Source: Entrophospora sp. SA101
Lineage: Eukaryota > Glomeromycota > Glomeromycetes > Entrophosporales > Entrophosporaceae
Direction of reading: 5' to 3'
Assembly: GCA_958430865.1 (NCBI GenBank)
Contig: CAUDNR010004134.1
Coordinates: 93,076 to 157,075 of the forward strand
Length of the DNA: 64,000 bases
Part shown: in pieces, positions 34,292 through 47,828 of the stretch
How the letters are laid out: each line of letters begins with the position of its first letter
Position numbering within the stretch: position 1 is the stretch's first letter
Program-made: the position numbers and the translations under genes
The notes under the pieces: model-generated
What the model saw: only the letters and a program-made list of their open reading frames with translations
The model's database searches: none
What the model was told of the DNA's origin: nothing

Positions 34292-35041
34292 GAGTAATTG
34301 CACCAAAAATTAAAGAAGCTCATAAATCCTTATGTGCTGACACGATAGACCAGACAGTTGGCAAAGAAGAGTAAACATTAATTTGGTTATTTTTTTATTT
34401 CTATTTTTAATTTTTATATCTTTATTATCATTATTAAATATATAATTCTAAAACTTAATGAGGAGTTTTATTTAATCAGGAGATTACATAAAAAATTTGC
34501 TATTTTAATGGCGATAATAACAATAATTACTATTTAGGTTACAGTCATACAAGCCAGTGGCCTTCTCATTAGAACAAAACTGGATCTTGGCAACTGTAAT
34601 TGGATACAAACCTGAGGTTAAGCTGTAAGTATCTTCTTTAACTTTTCTTATTTTTATGATTATCAATATCACATTCATTTTCTTCATCCATTATTAAAAT
34701 TATGAGATAGAAGATGCGGTCTAATTTGAGGAATCAAATTGGTAATAAATTGTTTTTATTTCATTTCATATATATATATATATTTTAGATATTTTAATGT
34801 ACCAAAAATAACATGTTCTTCCCAATTGGAAATAAAGGAGAATTAAAGCTAATGAATTTACAAAAGATCATCCTGTCATACAATGTATACCCAGAAACAA
34901 CATGCTTTTACAAATCAATTGTTGTCCTTCCACCTAGTAGGATTACACTATCAAAAAAGAGCTGTTATTTACTTGAGTTTGAGGATGATGGACATGCTCA
35001 TAGATGTGTAGAATCTCAATATATACTTGATATTCCAAAAG
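34292..35041 (+). pseudogene. SGF29: SGF29-like tandem Tudor (SAGA subunit) relic
   Basis: Exon-like pieces resemble the SGF29 tandem Tudor domain, which reads H3K4 methylation for SAGA. About 34540-34625 reads SLEQNWILATVIGYKPEVKL. About 34700-34735 reads NYEIEDAV, a stop, then FEESN. About 34813-35041 reads LSYNVYPETTCFYKSIVV and YLLEFEDDG, the family's second Tudor repeat. An in-frame TAA and a later frameshift break the frame, and the N-terminal part is missing. A functional copy may exist elsewhere; assembly or base errors cannot be excluded. Confidence 0.6.
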
Positions 35042-35239
35042 GTAATTATTATAATCATAATCATTATTATTATGACTCTTATTTTATGCTTTTACATTCC
35101 TTTACCATATAAATATAACATATTAGAAATTCTCTATACTTACATTATTAAAGCCATTAGATCTGTACCATACATTCATTACTGACAAGTGTTGCAAATT
35201 ACACTTTCTGTGTTTTTAAAACTATTTGTTGAATAATGA

Positions 35240-35880
35240 AATTATTGGCAACAATTGAAGGAGGGACCACTACAATACACCTCTGGTAATGTTTTGAGTG
35301 CCCACAACAATTGGTGGATCCCAAAAAACATTTGATGCTCGAATATTAACTTGGTAGGCAATAAGGTTTGAAGCAATACAACCAGCAGGGTATTACTATT
35401 TTTTTTATAGAGTTCTAAATTCCCACTATCATATTGCGAAAGTCGCATCTTAAGACTAAAACAGTGGATCAATCTTAATTATTTTATCAATGATTATGAT
35501 GGAAGTTTTTGTTGTTCACCAGATGGATTTTTTAACTCAAGGAAGTTCACCATTTAAAGTTTTTAGTTTAAATTCTTTTGACAAATTCATGATGCCCAAA
35601 ATGTCCATGTACCACATTCTAATTATCTTAGTCCTTGAAAGAAGGTTCATCTATTTGGTATTCAAGATAAAGCAGTATTGAACGTTCTTGGTAAAGATGA
35701 ATTGGTAAGAAAGATCTTAACAATACACTTGGTATGGTCATTGATGGAATAAAGAAATCGAATAAAGATGAGAAGCATTTAAAGATTACTTGTGATAATG
35801 CTGGTGAACAAAACAAAAATAACTATTTGATTTTAAATTTTATGGTTCCTGGGAATGCCAAATCAATGTGATTGCATCTC
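35240..35880 (+). pseudogene. Relic of a DNAGEQNKNN-type DDE-like element protein
   Basis: The plus strand at about 35740-35870 reads KHLKITCDNAGEQNKNNYL then ILNFMVPGNAKSM. This is like the conserved D-N-x-x-x-QNKNN ... PGHTK block of a transposase-like family widespread in fungi and animals. The upstream part is shattered by stops. It is not functional. Confidence 0.4.
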
Positions 35881-36019
35881 AAAAAACTATATCAAAAGAC
35901 AGTGCTATGATATTTTGATATTTATATGACCGTCATTATGATAATCATTATAAAGTGATTGTTTTTATTAAAATGTTTGATAAATTATATTATAAATAAA
36001 AAATTTATGAAAATGAATA

Positions 36020-38896
36020 TTAATTTACTAAAATAGAATGAGCATTATTGTCATCAAACATAGGTTCATCTAAAACTTTCTTTATATTTTGCCAAGCTAT
36101 AGTATGATAATCTAGATCTCTATAAATAGCACTTCGTTCACATAATGCTAAAATATTATTAGGTTCATTTTCCAACACTTTATGAAAATCTACCAACGAC
36201 CGATTGATACATCCACGATAACACAATGCCCTAAGCTGTTCTTTGGTATAATTAATTGGTTCCATTGTATTGGAATTGATTCCTAATGCATTGTTGAAAT
36301 CTTTCAATGCTGCCTCTTTTTGGTTTCCTTTGGAATGATAAAGAGTCCCTCTTGCAACATATAATGGTATTATGTCATTTAAAACAACTTGTCCGGTTAG
36401 ATTTATTACTTCAATTGGGCCCGCCATTTTATTCTTATCACCTAGATTCATCTTATCAATTTGTTTTTCTTTTTCCGCAATTAACTTTGTTAATTCTTCA
36501 ATTGCCTCATCTGTCTTATTAAAATATTGATAAACTTCGAATTTTGCAGACATAAATATTGTATTTTTTGGTGAAAGTTTCAGCAATTCATCATAATCTT
36601 TAATTGCATCTTCATATCTACACAATTCCAATAACAATCTAGCTCGATTCTCCAAATATTTCAAGTTTTTGGGTTCTGATTTCACCAATTGGCACCAATC
36701 ATTCAATGCATCGTAATACTGATCTTGTGACTCGTAAATTTTTGCTCTATGAAGCAATATTTCTTTATTTTTAGGGGTTTTTTCCAACAATTTACTTAAA
36801 TCTGATACAGCACCCTTATGGTCACCAAGTTCTTCATATATTAAAGCTCTCAATTCGTATGAATTAGTATTATTCTCTTCTAATTCCAAGGATTTATTGA
36901 TGTCATTTAAAGCTTCATTGAATTTATTCAGTTTATATAATGATTCACTTCTATCATGTAAGGCAATTGGATCATTCGGCTTCAATTTTAACACTTTATC
37001 AAAATCCTTTATTGCTTCATTATATTTTTTTGTATATGAAAAAGTTTTGCCTCGATATCGATAGCCTGAAGGATTATTTGGTTCGATTGAGATTGATTTT
37101 TCTAAATCTAGCACAGCTAGATTATATTTTCCACTTAATGTATATATTTTTCCACGATTTCTTAAAAGTTTAGCATTTTGTGGTTCTATTCCAATAGCAG
37201 AATTCATATCTGACAATGAATTAACATAGTCCTTTCGTTCCCTATAGACTTTTGCTCTGGAAAGATATGCAAGAACGTTTTTTGCATCGATTGATAATGC
37301 TTTATTCAAATCACTCAATGCCTCATCATATCTTTTCAGAGCTTTATAGACAGTTCCTCTTTCAGATAGTCTTTTTGCATCATTTGGAAATAGTTTTAAT
37401 GATTCATCCAACAAATTTAATGCATCATCATACCGATTCAATTGTGCATAGAGTTGATTAAGTAATGTGGCAGCTTTAGCATCATTCCCCTTACCAATCT
37501 TTAATGCTAATTTAGCATCTCCTACTGCATCTTGGTATTGCCGTAAAATTTGATAAATTTGTGCACGTCTTCTATAAGTAGATGCTTTAGGTTTCAAATT
37601 TAATGCTTTAGTGTAATCATTAAGTGCCTCTTTATATCTAGATAAACCTTGATATGCTTGACCTCGATTACTGAATAGAGATGCAGTAATGGCAGATTTA
37701 GGATCTAGCGATAGTCCAATTAATTGTTCTAAATCATTCAATGATTCCTCATATTTTTCTAATAATTTAAATAATTTTGCTCTTTTTAGTATAAGCAAAG
37801 GATTTGTTGGAGACAGATCCAAAGCTTTAGTGATATCTTTTAATGATTTTTGATAATTTGATAATTTTTTATAAGTATCCCCTCTAAGATGTAAAGCGTC
37901 AATATTGTCGGGTTCTGCCAACAAAACTATATTTAAACTACCAATTGCTAACGAGAACTCATTTCTTTGATAATGTATCAAAGCTTGTTTATTTAATAAC
38001 CAAGGATCTTGTGATTTAATTAGCAGTCCTGCATTCACATGGTAAATCATTTCGGAGTTATTTTTCTCTTGTGTAAAATACTCGGCACAAATTTTATGTG
38101 ATTCAAATGCCAATGTATTATTTGGTTCTATTTTCAATGCTTTACGTAATTCATCGATTGCTTGGTTTTTCTTATCAAAATCTCTGTACAATAATATTCC
38201 ACGTAGAAATAGAGCATGTGATTTATCTGGTTTGAGTTTAAGAACATGGTCCAAATCTTCAAGTGCTTGTGATTTCTCACCAAGATTTAGAAAAATCTCT
38301 GCCCGTTCACATCTGTATGTACATGAGTTGGGTTTATTTTGAATTAATTTTGTACAATGTTCTAAAGATTCTTTGTGATTCTTTAATTTGATTGCCTTCA
38401 ATAATTTTTGCCTTGTTGGATTTAATTTATTTGGTACCATCGATGCGATTAAATTTCTCCCGCCGCTATTACTATGTTCTGTTTTCGATCTAGGATACTG
38501 CTTATCTTTGTCTTTTTTATTAAAACTTTTGATGCTGAATGATCTTGGCTTTTTATGGAAAGTTGAAGAAGGAACGCCAGGATTAACATTATTATCATTG
38601 TCATCATCATCATCATCATTACTATCGACAACATCACAACTATAAATACTATTTATTTTACTGCCTTCTCCATTGATACTACTGTCTCTTCTACGACCGT
38701 GACCTTTGCCATTACTACCACCTGTTTTACTGCCATAATCACCATTTACGTCATCAATTTTTTTTTTACCCTGTTTATTTTAACACATATTTATTAATGC
38801 GTTGAAACGACCTTGTTAACCAGAAAAAAACATTATATCTACCTCTCTGTTTTCATCAGAATCGTGAGATTTTCCTCCAAGCATATTTAAATCCAT
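36020..38896 (-). CDS. Large tetratricopeptide-repeat (TPR) protein
   Basis: Two exons (38896-38843, 38770-36020) encode about 934 residues. The first 130 or so residues are low complexity: MDLNMLGGK, then Gly/Ser/Lys-rich, an Asp run (DDDDDDDN) and basic RSFSIKSFNKKDK. From there to the end run about twenty TPR units of the canonical 34-residue spacing, seen as repeated ALEDLDHVLKLKP, YEEALNDYTKALNLKP and YDEALSDLNKALSI patterns. TPR arrays are scaffolds for protein complexes. I see no catalytic domain and no signal or membrane segment, and the partner is unknown. Arrays of this type are numerous in arbuscular mycorrhizal fungi. The first Met at 38896 is chosen because exon 1 opens there and splices in frame. 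Confidence 0.88.
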
Positions 38897-39789
38897 TCTT
38901 ATTTATAATTTACAATATAAGTTGATAGAGTGAGTAATTCGATAAATTAATAAATTTACAAAAAAAAAAATTTATAAACAAAGAGAAAAAACGAGCGAAA
39001 AACTTTGGAAAATATTTAAAAGAAGAAAAAGAAGAAAAAAAAGTGGATTAAATAATGATGATTATTACAATATGCTTTTTATAAATTTGGAAATTTGTAT
39101 GAGGGATACATACATGTTACAATCCAAAATTTTTATTTTGTATATTTGACCACCCAACGTGTCTCTGTTCTATTTATAGGATATTTATTGCTAATTAAAA
39201 TTTATATCAAAAAACAAACAAAAACCAATTAAATAATAATCTCAATTATTAATACAAAAGATTAGCCATCCCTCTTGCTCCGCTGAATTCAACCTCCCAT
39301 TTGCTCGGCGATTAATACCTTCAATTGCCACAAAGAAGATATACTATTAAATCAGTAACTTCGAATCTCGCCATAACAAATCTTTTAGCTGAATCACCTT
39401 CAGTCAAAATTAATTACAGTATTGAGCACCTTTGATGTTGGCAGTAGAAGCAATTGCACGAACAGATGGCCTTTCCAACTACATTTACATTGTATGATTC
39501 ATTTTACCTAACGTTTTGCTTGTATGTTTGCTTGCTTTGGTCTCTTTTTTTTTTTTTTGTTATTATTATACGGAAGTGTTATCCGACTTGCATTTTATTT
39601 GATGGGATACAGTACATATTAATATATATCGGGATAATATATATATACAATTGATTTTATCTTACTACATTGGTAATAGCTAGTAAACTTGTTTATTAAC
39701 ATAAAATGGGATTATCATTTATCAAATGATTTTACAAAAATGGAAAAACAACAATTAAATGTTGTAAAAATAAACTTACAAAAGAAAGA
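38897..39789. other. Upstream region of the TPR gene; no gene seen
   Basis: AT-rich, with poly-A runs near 38960 and 39020. It lies upstream of both the minus-strand TPR gene and the plus-strand decayed ubiquitin-like gene, so it may hold both promoters. No specific site was identified. Confidence 0.45.
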
Positions 39790-39957
39790 ATGCATTTAAT
39801 TCCTCCCTCCGGTTTTTCCATTCGCGTTGAAGTTCCTCCTGGAGGTACTATATACAAAGCAAATGTGACATTGGACGCTGCTATTACTATAGAACTATTG
39901 CTGAAGTCCGTTAAAGAATACTTTGGAAAAGAAAATAAAAAATATGACGACTATAAA

Positions 39958-39995
<38 letters not shown>

Positions 39996-41714
39996 GAGTA
40001 GAACATACAATATACTGATATTCTTAAAAGGCAAGGATTAAAAATGGGTGTTTATTTGTAAAAATACTTATGGAATGCAATGTCAGTGAATAATTTTTTA
40101 TTATTACAACAACAGGAAGAATTCCATTTAAAATTTATATGGAAATGCAAACTGGTAAAATTATAGAACTTTATGTGACTAACAAAAACACTGTTTTGGA
40201 TATTAAAAAAATGATTAGGAGTTCCAAATGTGTTCCTGTTTAAAGACAGGTTCTTTTCATTTGATGGAAAAGAATCGAGAGGCAATTATAGCAGTTTGAA
40301 AGGTTTTATCTAAGATTCAAAAGAAGTCAAAATTATTCTTGTCTTTAAAGAAAAAGGAACAAGCTGATAATGGAACAGGCCCTTGTTTTTAATGGAATAA
40401 TGTTGGTGGTATCTTTGAAATTTTGACATTAAAAAGGATCATCATATTTTGTGAAATCACAAACTGGGAAAACCATTGATCTATCAGTAGAAATGAGTGA
40501 TACCATTAAAAAACATGATATATGGTAAAGAAGGTATTCCTCCTGATCAACAAACACCTTATTTTTCTGATGAGCAATTAGAATATGGATGTACTTTAAA
40601 TGATTATAGTATCAAAAGCATTACACATTGCATCTTATACTTGGATACGTAGAGGAATGTTTCAAAACATATACAATGTAAAGCTCATGTTGGTATTGCT
40701 TGTAATTGTTGTGATAAAAAAGAATGGAAAGGAGCAAGGTAAGTAAATAATTAGCTCAGCCAAATTTTTTTTGCAAACAATCAAAATATTTATTTTGTCT
40801 TGCTGATGCAATTTACTTATAATGCTTTTCTAATAGGTATAACTGTTCGATACCACAGCTAACCTTATAAATGCTTCCAACAACGGAAAAAGAGATGTGT
40901 AAATTCCTACGCGAGGAGGAAAAGCGAAAGCTATCATAACAACAATATTACAAAGTTGGAAGCGATCCCACATCTGGCAAGGACTAGATGGAGTTACTGA
41001 TCAAATACAACATGAGTTGGTTTGAGAGTTTAGCTACTCAGATGAAGCTGTACAATTATTAAGACGTGCTTCACAACTTTATAAAGGTAAAAAGACATTC
41101 TCCCTTTTTTTTGGTCATTGTATTATCCCTAGCATTATTCATTAATTTTTCTTCCTTGTTTTTTTTTCTTATGATTCTGAATTTTATAACACTCAAGCGT
41201 ATGCTCGCAGCAACATTGCTTCCATTGGAGACCTCAAAAAAGGAATTCCAGCACCTGATTGTCTATTGATTTCCCTAAATACTGCAACAAAAACTATCAG
41301 ATCACTACCAAAAATAACTCGATTGCACTCTCTTTATAAACCAGGATAACCTTTTGTTGATTTCATACCTGTCCCTTGTATCGTTACATACCTTATTTGC
41401 TCAATGACATTTATAAGAAAAGATAGACTTTTGCATGATTCAAATTTGTGAAGTACACGCTAGTAATGTTTGGTCTATTAGTAATATTGTAAATGTTAAA
41501 GAGCACCGTACATTGAAAGAATGATTAAAAGCTGCACATGAAATAGTTAATGAAAGATTTTTGTGTGCTGGCTGATACAATGGATGATAATAGTTTTTTG
41601 AAATTATATTTGCCTTGGCCATTCCGATTTTCTATAACTTTAGATGGTATTTTTAAACTTGTTGAAATGCCAAAAGAAGCACACAGATCTAGTCAATTCC
41701 TTAAGCACTCTTAA
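39790..41714 (+). pseudogene. Decayed ubiquitin-like/ZZ zinc-finger gene
   Basis: Several broken frames read like one gene. 39790-39960 gives a possible ubiquitin-fold start (SIRVEVPPGGTIYKANVTLD). About 40115-40220 gives MEMQTGKIIELYVTNKN then TVLDIKKMI. About 40450-40650 reads FVKSQTGKTIDLSVEMSDTI, GKEGIPPDQQ and LNDYSIKSITHCILYL, clearly ubiquitin-like. Next comes HVGIACNCCDKKEWKGAR, a ZZ-finger-like stretch with a donor site. A C-terminal part, EVHASNVWSISNIVNVKEH then FRFSITLDGIFKLVEMPK, ends at TAA 41712-41714. Many stops and shifts interrupt it. Its last 58 bases lie inside the long repeat. Confidence 0.6.
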
Positions 41715-44102
41715 TTAAAAATTATACAGTGGGATTGCTTAAAAAAATTAAATAAATACAACTTATATCATATCAGCCGATTTGGTTTTTTGGGCCTTTT
41801 TTCAAACCTTATGTCTTGATGTTAAACACGAGTATTTTTAATGTCAGTAGAATGATAATTAACCCTAAAAAAAATATTTGCTCCGCTAAAAAAAACTATT
41901 TTACTATTCAACAACCCGTCAAACCAATGGCCCCACCTCAAAACCAATGGGTTTTTGCTAGTATAAAGTATTCATAACGTTATGATCATACCGTACTGGA
42001 TTTTGGGGTTCAAACAAAATCAGCGCATATGTATATTTATTAATACATAAAATATTTTTATCACACATATCGGAAGTTTTCTAGAAAAAAATAAATATAC
42101 AAATTTTGGTGTTATCATTAATATAAAGTAGAGGAAGAAGATTTTTATTCTTCTACTATTTATTGAAATGGTTTTAGTGAGCATGTTTGAGTTTTAAGTA
42201 AATAATTTGAAAGAAACTTTGCCTATATATTGAAAGTCTGATTCGGATCTTTCATCATTGAATATTAAATTCTTCTACAAGTAATATGTGATGATAATTT
42301 TGAATTTTTAATAATAGAAATTAAAATGTAATGCAATATATTTTTACCATGAGAATCAAAAACATTATCATATCCGTGATTTTTTATCATTCTATGATCG
42401 AGTTTTTTTAAAAAAAATGCGTGTAGCATCTTCTGTTTTTGAATAATTCTGTAACTGAAGTTATAGACTTCCCCCAAAAATGTTCACTCACAGCTATCTA
42501 ATCCAGCTTGTTGTAGCGAATGAATTTTTTTAATATTATATTATCATAATCCATGCTAAGTATAAACACAAATAAAATCTTTTTTATAGTCCCTTTTTCT
42601 AAATAAATTATATCAGGCATAGGCCAATCTTACCAGATATCAAATATAAATACATAAACAACGATTTAAATAAAAAATACGACTTTTATATGATATAAAT
42701 TAAAACAATTTCTGAGCAGAGATTTCTAAACCAAAGCATCAAAACATACCAATTAATAGAATTCTTTGATGTTATCTCCTTTTTGATCTTTATATATTTG
42801 TTTATTTCTCGGATTGTATATAGTTTTGATTATGTGTTACATCAATAATATGGGTTTGTTGCTTTTTTATTATCATTATTGAGATTCATAAAATCTACTG
42901 GACTGCGATTTAGTTTTCGTACGTATTTTCAAGTCACAAATTTCTTTTCTTTTCCAAAAAGCAGATAATAGCATCAGATCAATTTAACACTTTCACGGAA
43001 GGGTAAAATGTTGTCTTTTATTCATTGTTGCCGGTTTCCTTGGAGCTGTTTAGCATAAATATACTACAATCTTCAAGAATCTTACCTTAGGTTCAAAACG
43101 CTACCCTACAAAAGCTTAGGTACTTAAAATGTGCTCAAAATGTACCTTAAAATATTTGGTGGATGCCTTAAGTATGTTTTGAGCGTGTAATACTATACTA
43201 AAAACATACTTATTCATTGAAATACACTTGAAAGGTAGTTGAAATGCTATACAAAGTATATTTGAAATTTTCCACTATTGAAAAAAGTATATTTTAAGCA
43301 TATTCTAAGTATCGCTTTTCTAATTCCTTTCAGAATAGCACAGTCAGTCATCTAATCATTTATTGGCCTGAATAATTGAATTGAATTAAATTTAATAACA
43401 TATCCAAAAATCCAAAACTAAATCATCCATCGTCTATAATAATTTTATCATTTTGGTACACCTTTTTTAACTCCTACTGAAACGGTAGTGTTTATTTTAT
43501 CATTGATAAATCAATATTTAATTTTACACGTTTATTGAACAAAGTTTTTCTTGTGACAATCGATCAGCATTGTATTTTTTAACTTTGTAAGTAAACGTGA
43601 GTGAAGGAAGCCTTACCTAATATATCATTTTTACAAAAATTGGGGGACTAGATACACTTTAAAGTCACTTGTAAACTCCTGACGAATATCCACATATAAA
43701 GATTAACCAAATTATATTTGTGATAAACAATGGAAACTGGCGTAAGTTTACGAAAGTTTTAGTTTCCTAATGATGTGGAAAAGGAAGCAGATATGTGGAT
43801 AAATTGACAGCAAAGTTAAAATTGGATAAAGCAAAGTAAGAGACGTAAACAATACAGTACATCTAATTCACCTTTTGCTGTTCTAATTTGTTAATCCTTC
43901 TCGTAAAAAGTTCAGTTGTTGATGCAATCATTCATTTATTTGGTGATCTTTGACAAATTTTGACATCTTTTTTTTTCTGGCAAATATTCTAGCTATATTT
44001 GGCTATCTATACCAAATAAAGATAATCAAATTTTTAGGTTACGCAATTAATAGATCAAAGTAAAATTTTAAAAAAAAATTTGATAAATAATCATCAATAA
44101 TA

Positions 44103-45102
44103 ATGTTTTTTGACGATTACGAAATCGATGAAGCATTAAAAGAAACAATTAAAGAAAAAGACAAAGATGAGTATTATTCTTCAGTTGATGAGTCAGAACA
44201 AGAAGAAGTTGTGAAAGATAAAGAGGAGAAAGTGAAAGAAAGTGAAGAGGAAGAGGAAGAGGAGGAGGAGGAGGAGGAGGAAGAATTGAAAGTAATTTAT
44301 CGGAATACTTTTATATTTTGAATTTTGTGTTAAATTTATAAAGTTTATACCTTTACATACGCGTACACATTTTTAAAAAATAACAGAATTCAACTGACTC
44401 ATCTTTACAACCAATATCATTTTCAATTGATCCAACGCCCACCAAAAATTATGAAAAATTACTTGACGATCATGATGATGATGATATCAGCGAGGAGAAT
44501 GATATTGCTAATGAAGGTATGATGAATTGGTTATAGATTCTTAATAATTTTAGATGTCAAATTAATTAATTAATTAATTGCTAAATAACTCCCAAAAAAA
44601 GAAACGTTGTCGTCTTCGTCATCAAAGAAAATCGTTTGGCAAGATTCAGATGATGAAAACATTACTGTTTCTTTGAAAAATCAAAGTAAAATTCGTAAAT
44701 TACGTGAAACTGAAGAAGAGGATTTGATATCGGGTGCTCAATATGAAATGCGATTAAGAAATCAGTGAAGTAAAACATATGTTCAAATAGCTTATGTTCT
44801 TTTTTCTTTTTTTTCAAGATCATATTGTTTCATATTATTATTGAAATAAATTTTTAATTAAAACTTCATCGAAAATACAAATATATAATAAATTTAGGTT
44901 TGAGAAACTTAATCCAACACCTAATTGGGCAACTCTTCCTTCAAAAATTTCCTCTGATAAAAATAAAAAAATAAAACTGTCAGATCCAAATATATCTGAT
45001 GCTGATGATGTTGGTGATGATAATAATCGTGTAAAAAAATTATCAAATAAAAAACTTGATATCGTAACAGTGAAAAATGCAAATCAACAAGATTATTCAA
45101 AA

Positions 45103-45141
<39 letters not shown>

Positions 45142-45337
45142 TATTAATTAATTAATTCTTTAACTATTTATTAATTCTTTAACTATTTATTAATAATTTT
45201 TTTTTTAAAGGGGGTAATTGAAATAGCAAGTTTTCATCCTAATGCACAAGTATTGATGACGGCAGGTTTAGACAAGACAATTAGATTGTTTCAGGTTGGA
45301 TTTAACTACTACCATTATTATCATTTTGTCATAACTC

Positions 45338-45370
<33 letters not shown>

Positions 45371-46438
45371 AATAACATTCACAATAATTGTCTTATTTAT
45401 TTATTTTTCCTGACAGATTGATGGTAAAATAAATCCCAAAATTCAATCAACAATGTTTAAAGATTTACCAATATTTAATGCAGCCTTTAATCCAAGTGGT
45501 GAAGATATTGTAGTAACAGGTAGAAAAAAACACTATTATATTTATAATATTGAAAGTGATGTGATTGAAAGACCTAGAGATATTCATGGATTTAAAGATA
45601 AATCACTTGAGAATTTTTCAATATCACCATGTGGAAAATATATTGCATTTGCCGGAAAGAATGGATACATAGCATTGATAAGTTATAAGACAAAACAATG
45701 GATTACCAGTTTGAAAGTGAATGGTTTAGTAAAGTCAATTGATTGGTCTAGTAATGGTCAATATTTATTTTCTCTTAGCAGTGATGCTGAAATTTATCAA
45801 TGGGATGTTGGTATGAGAAAATGTATTTATCGTTTTTTGGATTATGGAGGTTTTAAACCTACAAGAATATCCATATCAAAAAATGATTGTTATTATTCTA
45901 TTGGGTAAAAAATTTTATTTTTTATGTTGGAATTAAATATATATATAAATAATATATATATATACATACAATCCATATCATTATTAACAAAAAAAAAAAA
46001 AATTTTTTTTTATTAAAACATCACACAGATCAAATACTGGTGTTGTAAACATTTATGACAAATCATGTTTAACCATTAAAGAACCAAAACCTTTGAAATC
46101 TTTTATGAATTTGACAACTTGTATCCACGATATGAAATTTAATCATGATACACAAATATTAGGGATTTCTAGTCATTCAAAGAAAGATCAATTAAAAATG
46201 GTAATATTTATTTTGATTATGATTATATTTATTTATATAACTTTAATATATATTTATTTTATATATGCATTAGTTTCATTTACCATCTCTTAATGCATTT
46301 CCGAATTGGCCAACTTTTTCAACTCCATTAAGTTATGTTCAATGTTTTGATTTTTCACCTGCTAGTGGTTATTTAGCTGTCGGCAATGATAAAGGCAAAG
46401 TTCTTCTATATAGATTAAAAGATTATCCAATTGCTTAA
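44103..46438 (+). CDS. UTP18: U3 snoRNP-associated WD-repeat protein Utp18, copy 2
   Basis: Same exon structure as 2447-4782, shifted by 41656: 44103-44291, 44387-44516, 44602-44764, 44898-45102, 45211-45294, 45417-45904, 46029-46200, 46274-46438. The translated pieces are identical to copy 1, including the glutamate run and the QFEKLNPTP signature. The introns are also the same, so the two copies cannot be old paralogues. Confidence 0.92.
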
Positions 46439-47828
46439 ATTATTTATTATTATTTTGTCTTTGGTTTAATAAATATTATAAAAATTAATTAACCAACTAA
46501 ATAGTTTATTGTTTTTTTTTTTGATATCCAATACTGGTTTTACCAAATTGGCCTTTGGCCACCAAAAGTCAAATCTCTACTACCCATAAGATGCAATGCC
46601 TAATTAAAATTTTTATGTCAAGAATTGTCTTGCAAATAAAATCAGTCATATATGCATCAAACTGACCAGGTTTTGTTGAAAGTAATAAAGTTGGGGGGTA
46701 TAGATAAATACAAATACATATTCTCTTGTAATTATTGATGATGAGCTATCAGGTTCTTCATCCAAAATAAATATAAATCATGTACCGATTTCAACTAATT
46801 TCTTTTATGCTAAAAATTCATTATGACGAGTTTATTAATTTTGAAATTTACTTGCATCCGTTTGACTGTAACAATATAATAGCTTAAACTCTTCTAATTC
46901 GAAAAAAACGTCTTCTTGCTCATCAAAGCCTAATGACAACAACGTTGACAATAATAAAACAAAAAAAAACACAGATTATACCTCATATAATTACTATTCT
47001 AGATACAACGTTTTTGGATGATGTTTTATCTGTTGAAACAGATTTTACTAGGAAATTAAATCTACTTAAAGCTAGCCTTAAGAAAAAGAATAATAGCAAT
47101 AAACCTGAATCTACTACATAACATTAATTCAGATAAATTATTGAGAGAAGAAACTATTATTGCCAACGTTCAAAAAGAGAAATCAGTTCCATCAAGATCT
47201 GGCATCAATCATTCCATAAATAATGGTATCAATTAATATTCGACATACACAAACAATTAACGCCAGTCAATATATACTAATCAACACTTCAACGCACTCT
47301 AAATATCGAAAAGATCCAATGGGAGTCTCTCCTAGCCGGTAAATAATTTTGCCATTTGTTAATAACCTATTAAAAATTTATTATTAAAAAATTAATAAAA
47401 TATTTACCTGCACATGAAGATAAAGAAAATATGATTATGAGTCGCACCGTTAGAAACATGCTAATATAATATTATCATCAATAATTAATGCATATCCCTT
47501 TTAATCCTTAAACTACTCAAAAAAAAAAAAAGGAATTAAAAGATTATGTATCATTTCCAAAATAATATGAAATATTTTTAAATAGTTTTACCTATCAATG
47601 TCCACTGTGCAACAAGTAAAATAACATTAAATGTTAGATGACATTTAGTAATTGCTATTACTATACTTTTATTATTTAATATATATACAAGAAATAAAGA
47701 AAAAATGAATTAATTTTTTAAATGACTTTTTTTATTGGCTGCCTCATATTACATTCTCATCTATTATATTATATACAGGTTAGTGATACCAATTAGCAGA
47801 ATTATAATTTTTGTCAGAAACTGACAGA
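46439..47828. other. Intergenic region between UTP18 and RFC2, copy 2
   Basis: Repeats 4783-6172; no gene recognised. Confidence 0.4.
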
